A DNA stretch of 64,000 bases from assembly GCF_051903925.1 (NCBI RefSeq), contig NZ_CP173678.1, positions 3,162,001 to 3,226,000 on the forward strand, written 5' to 3'. The DNA is from G051903925 sp051903925. GTDB lineage: Bacteria; Pseudomonadota; Alphaproteobacteria; Zavarziniales; Zavarziniaceae. This document shows, piece by piece, positions 41,137 to 48,857 of this stretch; position 1 is the stretch's first letter, and every line of letters starts with the position of its first letter. A program made the position numbers and the translations under genes. Below the pieces are notes generated by a model. That model did no database searches. It was not told where the DNA came from and saw only the letters and a program-made list of their open reading frames with translations.

Positions 41137-42051
41137 ATGGCAGGCATGGTCGAGGGCAAGGTCGTCATCGTCACGGGCGCCGGGCGCGGCGTCGGCCGCG
41201 ACATCGCGCTGCTGCTGGCCCGCGAGGGGGCGAAGGTCGTGGTCAACGACCTGGGCGGCGACGAAAAGGGCCAGGGCGCCGATCGCACGCCCGCCATGGA
41301 GGTCATGGCCGAGATCAAGGACCTGGGGTCCGACGCCGTGGTCAACGGCGACAGCGTGGGCGAGTTCAAGGCCGGCACGCGCATGGTCGAGCAGGCGCTG
41401 GACACCTGGGGCCGGCTGGATGCGGTGATCAACAATGCCGGCATCCTGCGCGATGTCATCTTCCACAAGATGACGGAGGAGGACTGGGACAGCGTCATCA
41501 ACGTCCACCTGAAGGGCAGCTTCAACCTCAGCCGTGCCGCCGCCACCCATTTCCGCGACAAGCAGGAGGGGTCCTATGTCCACATGACCTCGACCAGCGG
41601 CCTGATCGGCAATTTCGGGCAGGCGAACTATGCCGCCGCCAAGATGGGGATCGTCGGCCTGTCCAAGTCCCTGGCGCTGGACATGGGCCGCTTCAACGTG
41701 CGGTCCAACTGCATCTCTCCCTTTGCCTGGAGCCGGCTGATCGGCACCATCCCCATCCAGAACGAGGCGCAGGCCCAGCGGGTCGAGCGCATGAAGCAGA
41801 TGACGCCGGCCAAGATCGCACCGCTTGCCGTGTTCCTGTGCTCCGACGGGGCCAAGGACGTGACGGGCCAGATCTTTGGCGTGCGCAACAACGAGATCTT
41901 CCTGTTCAGCCAGAACCGGCCCATCCGCTCGGTCCACCGGGGCGAAGGCTGGACGCCGGAAACGGTCGCAACCCACGCGATCCCCGCCATGCGCGGCAGC
42001 TTCGTGCCGTGCGAGCGATCCCCGGAAGTGTTCTCCTGGGATCCGATCTGA
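41137..42051 (+). CDS. SDR, (R)-3-hydroxyacyl-CoA dehydrogenase domain of MFE-2 type
   Basis: A 304-residue SDR with a long C-terminal tail. VVIVTGAGRGVGRDIALLLAREGAKVVVNDLGGDEKGQG is the signature of peroxisomal multifunctional enzyme 2 (17beta-HSD4); NNAGILRD, MTSTSGLIGNFGQANYAAAKMGIVGLSK carry Ser, Tyr and Lys. The next gene encodes a MaoC hydratase, so the two genes form a split MFE-2 acting in beta-oxidation. ATG with GGGGAGGA upstream. Start is 122 bp from the divergent TmpA-like gene. Confidence 0.88.
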   Translation: MAGMVEGKVVIVTGAGRGVGRDIALLLAREGAKVVVNDLGGDEKGQGADRTPAMEVMAEIKDLGSDAVVNGDSVGEFKAGTRMVEQALDTWGRLDAVINNAGILRDVIFHKMTEEDWDSVINVHLKGSFNLSRAAATHFRDKQEGSYVHMTSTSGLIGNFGQANYAAAKMGIVGLSKSLALDMGRFNVRSNCISPFAWSRLIGTIPIQNEAQAQRVERMKQMTPAKIAPLAVFLCSDGAKDVTGQIFGVRNNEIFLFSQNRPIRSVHRGEGWTPETVATHAIPAMRGSFVPCERSPEVFSWDPI

Positions 42052-42071
42052 CGGGCGCAACCCGATCCCGA

Positions 42072-42112
42072 CCTCATCCTGAGGCGGCCTGAAACGCCGT
42101 CTTAGGATGAGG
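42072..42112. repeat. 17-bp-arm inverted repeat between the SDR and MaoC genes
   Basis: CCTCATCCTGAGGCGGC, loop CTGAAAC, GCCGTCTTAGGATGAGG: a 17-bp stem with two G/T pairs. Palindromes with CCTCATCCTGAGG arms are widely dispersed in Alphaproteobacteria. It may attenuate transcription between the two genes. Confidence 0.75.
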
Positions 42113-42140
42113 GGCGCAAAGACAAGAAATATCTGAGCAA

Positions 42141-42153
42141 GGGGGGGGGGGGG
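42141..42153 (+). repeat. Poly-G tract of 13 bases at the MaoC ribosome-binding site
   Basis: An uninterrupted run of 13 G, ending 4 nt before the MaoC ATG at 42158, exactly where a Shine-Dalgarno sequence should lie. Such tracts are prone to slippage and could vary translation; a sequencing length error is also possible. Confidence 0.9.
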
Positions 42154-42157
42154 ACCC

Positions 42158-43015
42158 ATGGCGATCGACTATGAGCGGCTGAAGGCTCGGGTCATTCCGG
42201 ATGTCGTGCAGGAACTGCGTCCCCGCGACATCATCCTCTATGCCCTGGGCATCGGCCTGGGGGCCGATCCGCTGGACGAGGCGCAATTGCGCTTCGTCTA
42301 CGAGGACGGCCTCAGGATGCTGCCGACCATGCCCGTGGTGCTGGCGGCACCCGGCTTCTGGGCCAAGGAGCCCGATACCGGGATCGACTGGGTGAAGCTG
42401 CTGCATGGCGAGCAGGGGCTGGTGATCCACCGGCCGCTGCCCACGACCGGGACCCTGGTCGGCAGGACGACGGTGGACGAGATCATCGACAAGGGGCCGG
42501 GCAAGGGTGCCCTGATGTTCTCCACCCGGAAGATCTTCGACCAGGCGACGGGCGAGCTGGTGGCGACGAGCACGTCCACCTCGTTCATGCGGGGCGATGG
42601 CGGGTTCGGCGGGCCGGCCGGTCCGACGCCGCAGCCGCACGCGATCCCCGACCGGGCGGCGGACCAGGTCGTCGAAATCGCGACGGCCCCGAATGCCGCG
42701 CTGATCTATCGGCTGAGCGGCGACTACAACCCGCTGCACATCGATCCGGCGGTGGGCAAGGCGGCGGGGTTCCGCCAGCCGATCCTGCACGGCCTGTGCT
42801 CGTTCGGGGTTGCCGGCCACGCCCTGTTGAAGGGCCTGTGCGGGTACGAACCCGACCGGCTGAAGGCGATGCAGGTGCGCTTCACATCGCCCGTCTATCC
42901 GGGCGAGACGCTGCGCACCGAGATCTGGCAGGACGGCGCCATCGCCTCGTTTCGGACGACAGTGGTGGAACGCGGCGTCGTGGCGCTGAACAATGGCCGG
43001 GCGGAGATCGCCTGA
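42158..43015 (+). CDS. MaoC-family enoyl-CoA hydratase 2
   Basis: A 285-residue double hot-dog hydratase. The N-terminal half (YALGIGLGADPLDEAQLRFVYEDG; VHRPLPTTGTLVGRTTVDEIIDKG-like) and C-terminal half with the active-site motif YRLSGDYNPLHIDPAVGKAAGFRQPILHGLCSFG (Asp and His). It hydrates trans-2-enoyl-CoA to (R)-3-hydroxyacyl-CoA, which the upstream SDR can oxidise. It is the C-terminal partner of a split MFE-2. The poly-G tract replaces a normal ribosome site. Confidence 0.9.
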   Translation: MAIDYERLKARVIPDVVQELRPRDIILYALGIGLGADPLDEAQLRFVYEDGLRMLPTMPVVLAAPGFWAKEPDTGIDWVKLLHGEQGLVIHRPLPTTGTLVGRTTVDEIIDKGPGKGALMFSTRKIFDQATGELVATSTSTSFMRGDGGFGGPAGPTPQPHAIPDRAADQVVEIATAPNAALIYRLSGDYNPLHIDPAVGKAAGFRQPILHGLCSFGVAGHALLKGLCGYEPDRLKAMQVRFTSPVYPGETLRTEIWQDGAIASFRTTVVERGVVALNNGRAEIA

Positions 43016-43031
43016 CGCGGGGGAGGATGAC

Positions 43032-43448
43032 ATGCTGCGCGGACGCTGTGCCTGCGGGGTGGTGACGGCCACATTTACAGGCGAGCCGATCGCCACCCGG
43101 CAATGCTGGTGCCGGCAGTGCCAGCAGGTGGCCGCCGGCAGCGCCACCCAGAACGCCATCTTCCGCCTTGCCGACATCGCGATGACGGGCGACCTGGCGA
43201 CCAATGCCTATGTCGCGGCCAGCGGCAACACGCTGACCCACAGTTTCTGTGGGCGGTGCGGGACGCCGGTCATGGCGCAGTCGTCCGCCCGGCCCCAGTT
43301 CCGGACGATCCGCCTGGGCTTCCTGGAGGCCGGCCACGGCCTGGTGCCGAGCATGGCGATCTGGACCGACGATGCGCCGGACTGGGCCATCATCGATCCC
43401 GCGCTGGAACGCTTCGCCAGGCAGCCACCATTGCCGCCGACGACCTAG
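43032..43448 (+). CDS. GFA family protein (glutathione-dependent formaldehyde-activating fold)
   Basis: A 138-residue zinc protein of the GFA/CENP-V fold with the expected cysteines: GRCACGVV, CWCRQCQQ and FCGRCGTPV. The family is named for S-hydroxymethylglutathione synthase, but most members have unknown function. ATG with GGGAGGATG directly upstream, 16 nt after the MaoC stop, so it is probably the third gene of that operon. Confidence 0.88.
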   Translation: MLRGRCACGVVTATFTGEPIATRQCWCRQCQQVAAGSATQNAIFRLADIAMTGDLATNAYVAASGNTLTHSFCGRCGTPVMAQSSARPQFRTIRLGFLEAGHGLVPSMAIWTDDAPDWAIIDPALERFARQPPLPPTT

Positions 43449-43491
43449 CTGGTTGTGCGTTGAGTTACACCCGGCCAACCACCCGTCCGCT

Positions 43492-43567
43492 CATTCCCGC
43501 GAAGGCGGGAATCCAGAGCCACCAGCGTTGTCCTTGCGGCTCTGGATCCCCGCTCTCGCGGGGATGA
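43492..43567. repeat. Dispersed palindromic repeat, family 1
   Basis: Nested hairpins: an outer stem with arms around ATTCCCGCGAAGGCGGGAAT and CCAGAGCC/GGCTCTGG, and the right half CTGGATCCCCGCTCTCGCGGGGATGA (43542-43567). That right half recurs at 62011-62036 with one change. The form is REP-like. Confidence 0.8.
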
Positions 43568-43660
43568 GCGGTGGAGGAGAGGCTGCCGGTCTCCTCAATC
43601 CACACCGGACGCGCTCAGGATGTGTCGAGTTCAGGTCCCATCGGTCTCGGTTCTACCGTC

Positions 43661-43758
43661 CCGACTTGCCCCGCTTCATCCGGGGCATCCATGAACCGAC
43701 CGTTCCGCTGGCTTGGCGGTCGGTTCATGGGTCACCCGGATAAACCGGGTGACTTAGG
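43661..43758. repeat. Dispersed palindromic repeat, family 2 (two inverted half-copies)
   Basis: Left half 43661-43697 (inverted) and right half 43722-43758 share a core with a hairpin: GCCCCG-N7-CGGGGC at 43668-43686 and GTCACCCGG-ATAAA-CCGGGTGAC at 43731-43753. Between them ATGAACCGACCG (43691-43702) and CGGTCGGTTCAT (43717-43728) are perfect 12-bp arms. A third half-copy is at 44816-44852. Confidence 0.8.
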
Positions 43759-43803
43759 GGGAGTGGGTGAAACGGGTCCGAGCGAAACCTGATCCGTGTG
43801 AAG

Positions 43804-44679
43804 TCAGGCTGGCGGCGGAACGCCGGAGGGCGGGTCGCGGGCGGCGGCGAGGAGGGGGGCGATTTCCTGCTGGAGGCGGGTGCGCTCGGCCTGGGTCGAG
43901 GCTGCCTCGTACCGGTCGGCCAGGTCCATGAGGGTGGAGAGGCGCCCCGCCTCGCTCATCTGGCCTGGGGCCTTGGATGTCTTGGCGGGGCGGGCTGGGG
44001 CTGGTTTCGGCTGGCGCGCCGGGTCGGCCGGGGGCGCATCGTTCGGGGGCACATCGTCCAGGGGCGGCCAGTGCTTGGCGCGGATCAGGGCGTTGGCCTC
44101 GGCCGCGGTCATGGGATCGGCGGCCGCGGTGGGGCGGAGCGCGTCGATGGTCGCCTGGGCGCCAAGCTTGAACGGGACCAGGGCCTCTGCCCGGTCCTTC
44201 CAGCCATAGGCGCGGATCTCGTCATCGTCCATGTCGGCGATCAGGCCGGCCTGGGTGTCGAGGTCGGAAAAGTCGTCGAGGATGTCGTCGTCCAGCCGTT
44301 CGGCACGGTCCGGGCGGTCGGGGCTGGCGGGCGCGCTGTCGGCCTGTGACGCCGCAGGATCGGGGGATGGTCCGCGCGGTGCGGCGTCCCGCTCGCGCGG
44401 GCCTGCGTCGAGGCCCAGGATGCGGCGTTCAAGCAGGATGGTCTGGCGCACGGTCCGGGCGATGCGGTCCATGGCCCGGGCGACATCCTCGCCCCCGATG
44501 CGGTTCTCGCCTTGGCGCCTGCCCGTCACCTCGTCCTGGAGGGCGTAGGCGACCTCCATCGCGGCGGTGCGCAGGCTGTCCAGGTCCTTCAGATGCTGGG
44601 CCGTCACCTCATGCGTTTCACGCAGCGCCCGCCGGCTTCCCGGCCGGTAGATCACGGTGTGATGGCGCTCCGTTGACAT
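43804..44679 (-). CDS. Hypothetical protein flanked by dispersed repeats
   Basis: A 291-residue protein I cannot assign. N terminus MSTERHHTVIYRPGSRRALRETHEV, a helical segment (AAMEVAYALQDEV; EDVARAMDRIARTVRQTILLERRILGL), a Pro/Ala/Asp-rich acidic middle (about 90-135), DDDEIRAYGWKDRAEALVPFKLGAQATIDALRP, another Pro-rich linker and a final coiled region. The helix with ARTVRQTILLERR resembles small phage-terminase-neighbour proteins, weakly. The start ATG at 44679 (another at 44685) lacks a clear ribosome site. Codon use is like the neighbours. The family 2 repeats on both sides are in direct orientation. Confidence 0.6.
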   Translation of the reverse strand: MSTERHHTVIYRPGSRRALRETHEVTAQHLKDLDSLRTAAMEVAYALQDEVTGRRQGENRIGGEDVARAMDRIARTVRQTILLERRILGLDAGPRERDAAPRGPSPDPAASQADSAPASPDRPDRAERLDDDILDDFSDLDTQAGLIADMDDDEIRAYGWKDRAEALVPFKLGAQATIDALRPTAAADPMTAAEANALIRAKHWPPLDDVPPNDAPPADPARQPKPAPARPAKTSKAPGQMSEAGRLSTLMDLADRYEAASTQAERTRLQQEIAPLLAAARDPPSGVPPPA

Positions 44680-44791
44680 AAACATAACAGGAACATACTT
44701 GAGGCGGAATGTCAAGGCCGGGATGCCGTGAGGCTGCTGGCACTGGCGGGTGCCTGAAGTTTGATGGTCTGGGTGCGGGCATCCAGTTCTC

Positions 44792-44807
44792 AACCGTGTC
44801 AACGGTT
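44792..44807. repeat. Short inverted repeat AACCGT-N4-ACGGTT
   Basis: A perfect 6-bp inverted repeat just before the family 2 copy at 44816, in the region between the hypothetical gene start and the LLM gene stop. The role is unknown. Confidence 0.45.
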
Positions 44808-44815
44808 TAGCCGGT

Positions 44816-44852
44816 GGTTCATGGGTCCCCCGGATGAACCGGGGGACGTAGG
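44816..44852. repeat. Dispersed palindromic repeat, family 2 (half-copy)
   Basis: 37 bp matching 43722-43758 with five differences. The hairpin GTCCCCCGG-ATGAA-CCGGGGGAC (44825-44847) differs from the other copy by a paired change (A-T to C-G) inside the stem, so pairing is preserved. Confidence 0.8.
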
Positions 44853-44869
44853 TGGAGGGGAGGTGGCCG

Positions 44870-45970
44870 CTACTCCGCCGCCACCTGCTGGGGGCGGAAG
44901 TACGGCATGACAAGGCGGCCGAAATCCTCCGCAGCGGTGTCATGGGGGTAGCCCGAGAGGCAGAAGTCGGTGCAGCCGATGTCGACGAACTCCTGCAGCG
45001 TCGCGGCGACCTGGGCGGGGTTGCCCACGACGGCGACGCCGGCGCCGGGGCGGACGGTGGTGATGCCGCTCCACAGATGCGGCGCGATGCGGAAGTCGGC
45101 GGCGGCGCCAAGCGCCTTCATCCTGGTATTGGCCTGAGACTGTTCCCACAGGTCGGCGATCATCCGCTTGTGATTGTCGCTGGCCGAAGCGATCAGGTGG
45201 TCGGCGGCGGCCCAGGCGTCCTCCTCCCGCTCGCGCACGATGACCTGGAGGCGCATGCCGAAGCGGATCGTGTCGCCACGGCCATGGCGGGCGGCACGGG
45301 CGCGGATATCGGCCATCTCCTCCGCGATCTTCTGCGGCGTGTCGCCCCAGAACAGGTGGACGTCGGTGTGTTTGGCCGAGACCTCCTTGGCGGCGTCGGA
45401 CATGCCGCCCAGGAAGAAGGGGGGGTGCGGCTGCTGTACCGGCTTGGGGTGGACGTTGGCGTTGTCGACCTGGAAATGCTTGCCGTGGTGGGTGACGGGC
45501 TCCGCCTCGGTCCAGACGCGCTTCATCAGGGCGACCGTCTCGTCCATCATCTCGTAGCGCTCGTCATGGGGAACGTAGCAGCCGTCGGCGGCGAGCTCGG
45601 CGGCACTGCCGCCGGCGATCAGGTTGATGAAGACGCGGCCGCCCGACAGCTGGTCGAAGGTGGCGATCATCTTGGCGGCCAGGGTGGGGGCGATGAAGCC
45701 GGGCCGGGCGGCGACCAGCATCTTGAGCCGCGTCGTCTTGGCCGAGATCATGGCGCAGGCGATCCAGGCCTCGTAGCAAAGCGTCTGCACGGGGACGAGG
45801 GCGTATTCGAAGCCGGCGCGCTCCGCCGCCAGAGCCACGCGCTCGAACATGGCCATGCTGGGGGGAATATCGGCCGAGCGGTCGCCGATTGCGGTGGTGT
45901 CCCCGGCGGTGGGGATGAACCAGCCGAAGCGGATGGCGGGGCTCGCGTTGGATGCGGGTTCTGGGGCCAC
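44870..45970 (-). CDS. LLM class flavin-dependent oxidoreductase, alkanesulfonate monooxygenase (SsuD)-like
   Basis: A 366-residue FMNH2-dependent monooxygenase. IRFGWFIPTAGDTTAIGD, AAERAGFEYALVPVQTLCYEAWIA, LVAARPGFIAPTLAAKMIATFDQLSGGRVFINLIAGG and PPFFLGGMSDAAKEVSAKHTDVHLFWGDTP match SsuD/MsuD and related enzymes. It would desulfonate or oxidise an organosulfur or amide substrate. GTG start with AGGAGACATC upstream. No ssuEAC genes adjoin it, so the substrate is open. Confidence 0.87.
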   Translation of the reverse strand: MAPEPASNASPAIRFGWFIPTAGDTTAIGDRSADIPPSMAMFERVALAAERAGFEYALVPVQTLCYEAWIACAMISAKTTRLKMLVAARPGFIAPTLAAKMIATFDQLSGGRVFINLIAGGSAAELAADGCYVPHDERYEMMDETVALMKRVWTEAEPVTHHGKHFQVDNANVHPKPVQQPHPPFFLGGMSDAAKEVSAKHTDVHLFWGDTPQKIAEEMADIRARAARHGRGDTIRFGMRLQVIVREREEDAWAAADHLIASASDNHKRMIADLWEQSQANTRMKALGAAADFRIAPHLWSGITTVRPGAGVAVVGNPAQVAATLQEFVDIGCTDFCLSGYPHDTAAEDFGRLVMPYFRPQQVAAE

Positions 45971-46061
45971 GATGTCTCCTCCTTGGGCCCGATCCTAGGG
46001 GCAGAGGACGCGGCGGGACAGGTGGTGGATTAGTTGGCCGCGCCGCACCGTATAAGACACC

Positions 46062-46619
46062 GTGAGCACGAAACGATTTGACGCCATTGCCGAACTGCCC
46101 GTCCTGCGCCGCTATGCGCGGTCGCTGACGCGCAGCGATCCGGATGCCGAGGACCTGGTGCATGATGCGCTGGTCCGCGCCTATGAGCGCCGCCATACCT
46201 TCGTGGCCGGCGGCAACCTGCGCTCGTGGCTGCTGGCGATCCTGCACAACACCTTCATCAGCGGCCGGCGCAGCCGCATGGCCGAGCAGCGCCGCGCGGT
46301 GAAGGTGGCCGAGATCTCGCCCGACCATGTCGCCCCGTCGCAGGAGCAGGCCACGCACTTGCGCCAGGTGCTGGACGATTTCCAGGACCTGCCCGAGGAC
46401 CAGCGCGCGGCCCTGCACCTGGTCGCGATCGAGGGCATGGCCTATGCCGAGGCTGCGGCGGCCCTGGGCGTGCCGATCGGCACCCTGATGTCGCGCCTGG
46501 CGCGTGGCCGCACGGCGCTGCGCCGGATGGGCGGGCATGGCGCCGCGCCGGCCGAGGCGGAGGCGCCGACTGCCGGGCAGAAGCCGCGCCTGCGCGTGGT
46601 GGGAGGCAGCGATGAGTGA
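46062..46619 (+). CDS. ECF-type RNA polymerase sigma factor
   Basis: A 185-residue sigma-70 family ECF factor. Region 2: LRRYARSLTRSDPDAEDLVHDALVRAYERRHTF with the NLRSWLLAILHNTFIS. Region 4: DLPEDQRAALHLVAIEGMAYAEAAAALGVPIGTLMSRLARGRTALR. GTG start. TATAAG at 46051-46056 is so close that the transcript may be leaderless. It is coupled to the anti-sigma gene by an 8-nt overlap. It is not EcfG, whose partner would be NepR. Confidence 0.92.
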   Translation: MSTKRFDAIAELPVLRRYARSLTRSDPDAEDLVHDALVRAYERRHTFVAGGNLRSWLLAILHNTFISGRRSRMAEQRRAVKVAEISPDHVAPSQEQATHLRQVLDDFQDLPEDQRAALHLVAIEGMAYAEAAAALGVPIGTLMSRLARGRTALRRMGGHGAAPAEAEAPTAGQKPRLRVVGGSDE

Positions 46620-47394
46620 CCGTCCCCGTTTCCCGGCGCTGGAGGAAATCACCCCCTTCGACCTGGCCGCCTATGTCGACGAGCAACTCGACCCCGCGCG
46701 CCGGGTCGAGGTCGAGGATCATCTGTCGCGCCATCCCCAAGCTGCGGCCGAGGTCATGGCTGACCTCCGGACACGCGATGCCCTCAGGCTATCCTTCCCC
46801 CGGCCAGAGGCACCCGCGTCCGAGCATCTGCTGGCCGCAGCCCACCGGCTGGAGCGTGGCCTGGGCCGCGCCCTGATGGTGGAGCGGCTGCGGCGCGTGG
46901 CGGCGCTGGCCCTGCTGGTGGGCGCTGGCTGGCTGGCCCATGGCGAGCTTGGCATCGGCAACAGCGTCGCCTCGACCGCGACGCCGGCCTTCCTGCAGGA
47001 CGTGGCGCGGGCGCACCGCGCCGCCCTGGTCCGGGCCGAGGCGGCGCCGGCGTCCGCCATCGCGATCGACGCCGTGGCGCTGAAGGCCGCGACCGAGGTG
47101 CCCGTGCCGCAACTGCCGACCGCCTGGCGCGTGCGCGACGTCCAGGTGGTGGACGCGCATGACGGACCGGCGCTGGAATTGACGGCCGACGATCCCGACC
47201 TGGGCCGCGTCACCCTGTTCGGCGAGCGCGTCCAGGCGTTCAGCCTGGTCGAGCCGACGCCGGTCGAGACGCCGCACCAGAGCGAGTCGTCCGTCTATTG
47301 GCAGATCGGGGAAGTGGCCTATGCCCTGACCGGCCGGGCGCCCCCTGTCCTCCTGCAGCAGGCGGCCTATTCCCTGTCGCGGGCGACGCATTGA
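46612..47394 (+). CDS. Membrane-bound anti-sigma factor
   Basis: A 260-residue protein. Cytoplasmic N-terminal part ITPFDLAAYVDEQLDPARRVEVEDHLSRHPQAAAEVMAD is a zinc-finger-like anti-sigma helix bundle without the usual HxxxCxxC pair. One TM helix (about 96-113, RRVAALALLVGAGWLAHG) and a roughly 145-residue periplasmic sensor domain follow. It should sequester the upstream ECF factor at the membrane. The ATG at 46612 has GGGAGGCAGC upstream. Confidence 0.85.
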   Translation: MSDRPRFPALEEITPFDLAAYVDEQLDPARRVEVEDHLSRHPQAAAEVMADLRTRDALRLSFPRPEAPASEHLLAAAHRLERGLGRALMVERLRRVAALALLVGAGWLAHGELGIGNSVASTATPAFLQDVARAHRAALVRAEAAPASAIAIDAVALKAATEVPVPQLPTAWRVRDVQVVDAHDGPALELTADDPDLGRVTLFGERVQAFSLVEPTPVETPHQSESSVYWQIGEVAYALTGRAPPVLLQQAAYSLSRATH

Positions 47395-47458
47395 AGTCGA
47401 TCGTCCGCGCCACGACTGTCCCGTCAACCATGATCGATGCATCGAAAAGGAGTGCTTC

Positions 47459-48172
47459 GTGACCAATCCCGGCTTCCTGCCCCGTTCGCAGGCAGATGCC
47501 TATGCCGCGTTCGACGAGGGCCTGCGCCAGCACATGCTGCGCGTCTACAACTACATGGGCCTTGGCCTGGTGCTGACCGGAATCGTCGCCTATATCGTGG
47601 GCACGACGCCGTCGCTCTACGTGCCGATCTTCACGACGCCGCTGAAGTGGGTCGTGATGCTGGCGCCGCTGGCCTTTGTCCTGTTCTTCTCGTTCCGCAT
47701 CCAGACCATGTCGGCGTCGACGGCACAGACCGTGTTCTGGGCCTTCTGCGGCGTGATGGGCCTGTCGATGGCGTCGATCTTCCTGGTCTTCACCGGGGCC
47801 AGCATCGCGCGCACCTTCTTCATCACGGCCGCCATGTTCGGCACGATGAGCCTGTACGGCTACACGACGAAGAAGGACCTGTCGAACTGGGGCTCGTTCC
47901 TGATGATGGGCCTGATCGGCATCGTCATCGCCGGCCTGGTCAACCTGTTCCTGCAGTCGTCCGCGATGCAGTTCGTGATCTCGGTCATCGGCGTGGTCGT
48001 CTTCACCGGCCTGACCGCCTATGACACGCAGCGCATCAAGGAAGAGTATGCCGAGCACTACTCGGCGGAATCGCGGCAGAAGATGGCCGTGTTCGGCGCC
48101 TTCTCGCTGTACCTGAACTTCATCAACCTGTTCCAGCTGCTGCTGCACTTCGTCGGCCAGCGCGAGGAATAG
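47459..48172 (+). CDS. Bax inhibitor-1/YccA family membrane protein
   Basis: A 237-residue protein with seven hydrophobic helices and the BI-1 features VYNYMGLGLVLTGIVAYIV, ASIFLVFTGASIARTFFITAAMFGTMSLYGYTTKKDLSNWGSFLMMGLIG and the C-terminal YDTQRIKEEY (calcium-leak Asp). BI-1 proteins conduct Ca2+ in bacteria and interact with the FtsH/membrane quality control system. GTG start with AAAAGGAG at about 47445. Followed 25 nt later by the DUF2076 gene. Confidence 0.92.
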   Translation: MTNPGFLPRSQADAYAAFDEGLRQHMLRVYNYMGLGLVLTGIVAYIVGTTPSLYVPIFTTPLKWVVMLAPLAFVLFFSFRIQTMSASTAQTVFWAFCGVMGLSMASIFLVFTGASIARTFFITAAMFGTMSLYGYTTKKDLSNWGSFLMMGLIGIVIAGLVNLFLQSSAMQFVISVIGVVVFTGLTAYDTQRIKEEYAEHYSAESRQKMAVFGAFSLYLNFINLFQLLLHFVGQREE

Positions 48173-48197
48173 GCCAAAGTGGAAACGGAGTACCGAC

Positions 48198-48791
48198 ATG
48201 GATGAGCGTGACAAGGCGGCGATCGACGGCCTGTTCGCGAAGCTGGGCGAGGTCGATCGGCAGCAGCCCCAGCGCGATGCCGAGGCGCAGGCCCTGATCG
48301 CCCAGCGCCTGAACCAGCAGCCCAATGCCGCCTATTACCTGGCGCAGACGGTGCTGGTGCAGGAGCAGGCCCTGGAACAGGCGCAGATGCGCATGGCCGA
48401 CCTGGAGCGCCAGGCGGAGCGCGGCAGCTCCGGCGGCGGCTTCTTCTCCAGCCTGTTCGGCGGCGGCAACCGCCAGGCCCCGCCACAGCGCATGCCGCAG
48501 CGCATGCCCCCGCCGGGCTATGGCCAGCAGCAGGGCTATGGCCAGCCGGGCGGTCCGGGCGGGCAGCCCTGGGGCCAGCCGCAGCGCGGCGGCGGCGGCT
48601 TCCTGGCCGGCGCGGCCCAGACCGCGGTCGGCGTTGCCGGCGGCATGATGCTGGGCTCGATGCTCGGCTCGATGCTGGGCGGCGGCGGCGAGGCCCAGGC
48701 CGCGGAGGCCGCCCCGGCGGACGAGCCCGCGATGGACGAGGGCATGGACGACGGCGGCTTCGACATGGGCAGCAGCGACTTCGAGTTCTGA
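48198..48791 (+). CDS. DUF2076 domain-containing protein
   Basis: A 197-residue protein of the DUF2076 family: MDERDKAAIDGLFAKLGEVDRQQPQRDAEAQALI, then NAAYYLAQTVLVQEQALEQAQMRMADLE (coiled coil), a Gly/Pro/Gln-rich low-complexity middle, a hydrophobic glycine-zipper-like GVAGGMMLGSMLGSMLGGGG (about 145-165) and an acidic tail. The function is unknown; possibly periplasmic or membrane-associated. ATG at 48198 after GGAAACGGAG. It follows the BI-1 gene and ends at a strong terminator. Confidence 0.85.
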   Translation: MDERDKAAIDGLFAKLGEVDRQQPQRDAEAQALIAQRLNQQPNAAYYLAQTVLVQEQALEQAQMRMADLERQAERGSSGGGFFSSLFGGGNRQAPPQRMPQRMPPPGYGQQQGYGQPGGPGGQPWGQPQRGGGGFLAGAAQTAVGVAGGMMLGSMLGSMLGGGGEAQAAEAAPADEPAMDEGMDDGGFDMGSSDFEF

Positions 48792-48813
48792 TCTGCCCCT
48801 GGCGTGACGAGTG

Positions 48814-48853
48814 CGGCCCCTGTCCGGAAGCCCGGGCAGGGGCCGTTTCGTTT
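48814..48853 (+). terminator. Rho-independent terminator after the DUF2076 gene
   Basis: CGGCCCCTGTCCGG, loop AAGC, CCGGGCAGGGGCCG (14-bp stem with one G/T pair), then TTTCGTTT. It lies between the DUF2076 gene and the convergent ubiG gene. Confidence 0.85.
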
Positions 48854-48857
48854 GCGC

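Larger units (their letters stand above)
43449..43803. other. Repeat-filled intergenic region
   Basis: 355 bp without a convincing gene. It contains one copy of palindromic repeat family 1 (43492-43567) and two inverted half-copies of family 2 (43661-43758). The short open frames through it are low-complexity translations of these repeats. The flanking genes are convergent. Confidence 0.8.

Noticed and set aside
43492..43567. CRISPR-like repeat
   Set aside because: There are only single palindromic units with no regular spacers, and no cas genes.
43249..43792. Open frames running from the GFA gene through the repeat region
   Set aside because: They only translate the palindromic repeats and lack ribosome sites and domains.
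44680..45111. N-terminal extension of the hypothetical gene into repeat and LLM-gene sequence
   Set aside because: The extra part would overlap the LLM gene and translate the family 2 repeat; the ATG at 44679/44685 gives a natural start.
46062..46619. EcfG itself
   Set aside because: The gene is paired with a TM anti-sigma factor, not NepR/PhyR, so it is another ECF group.
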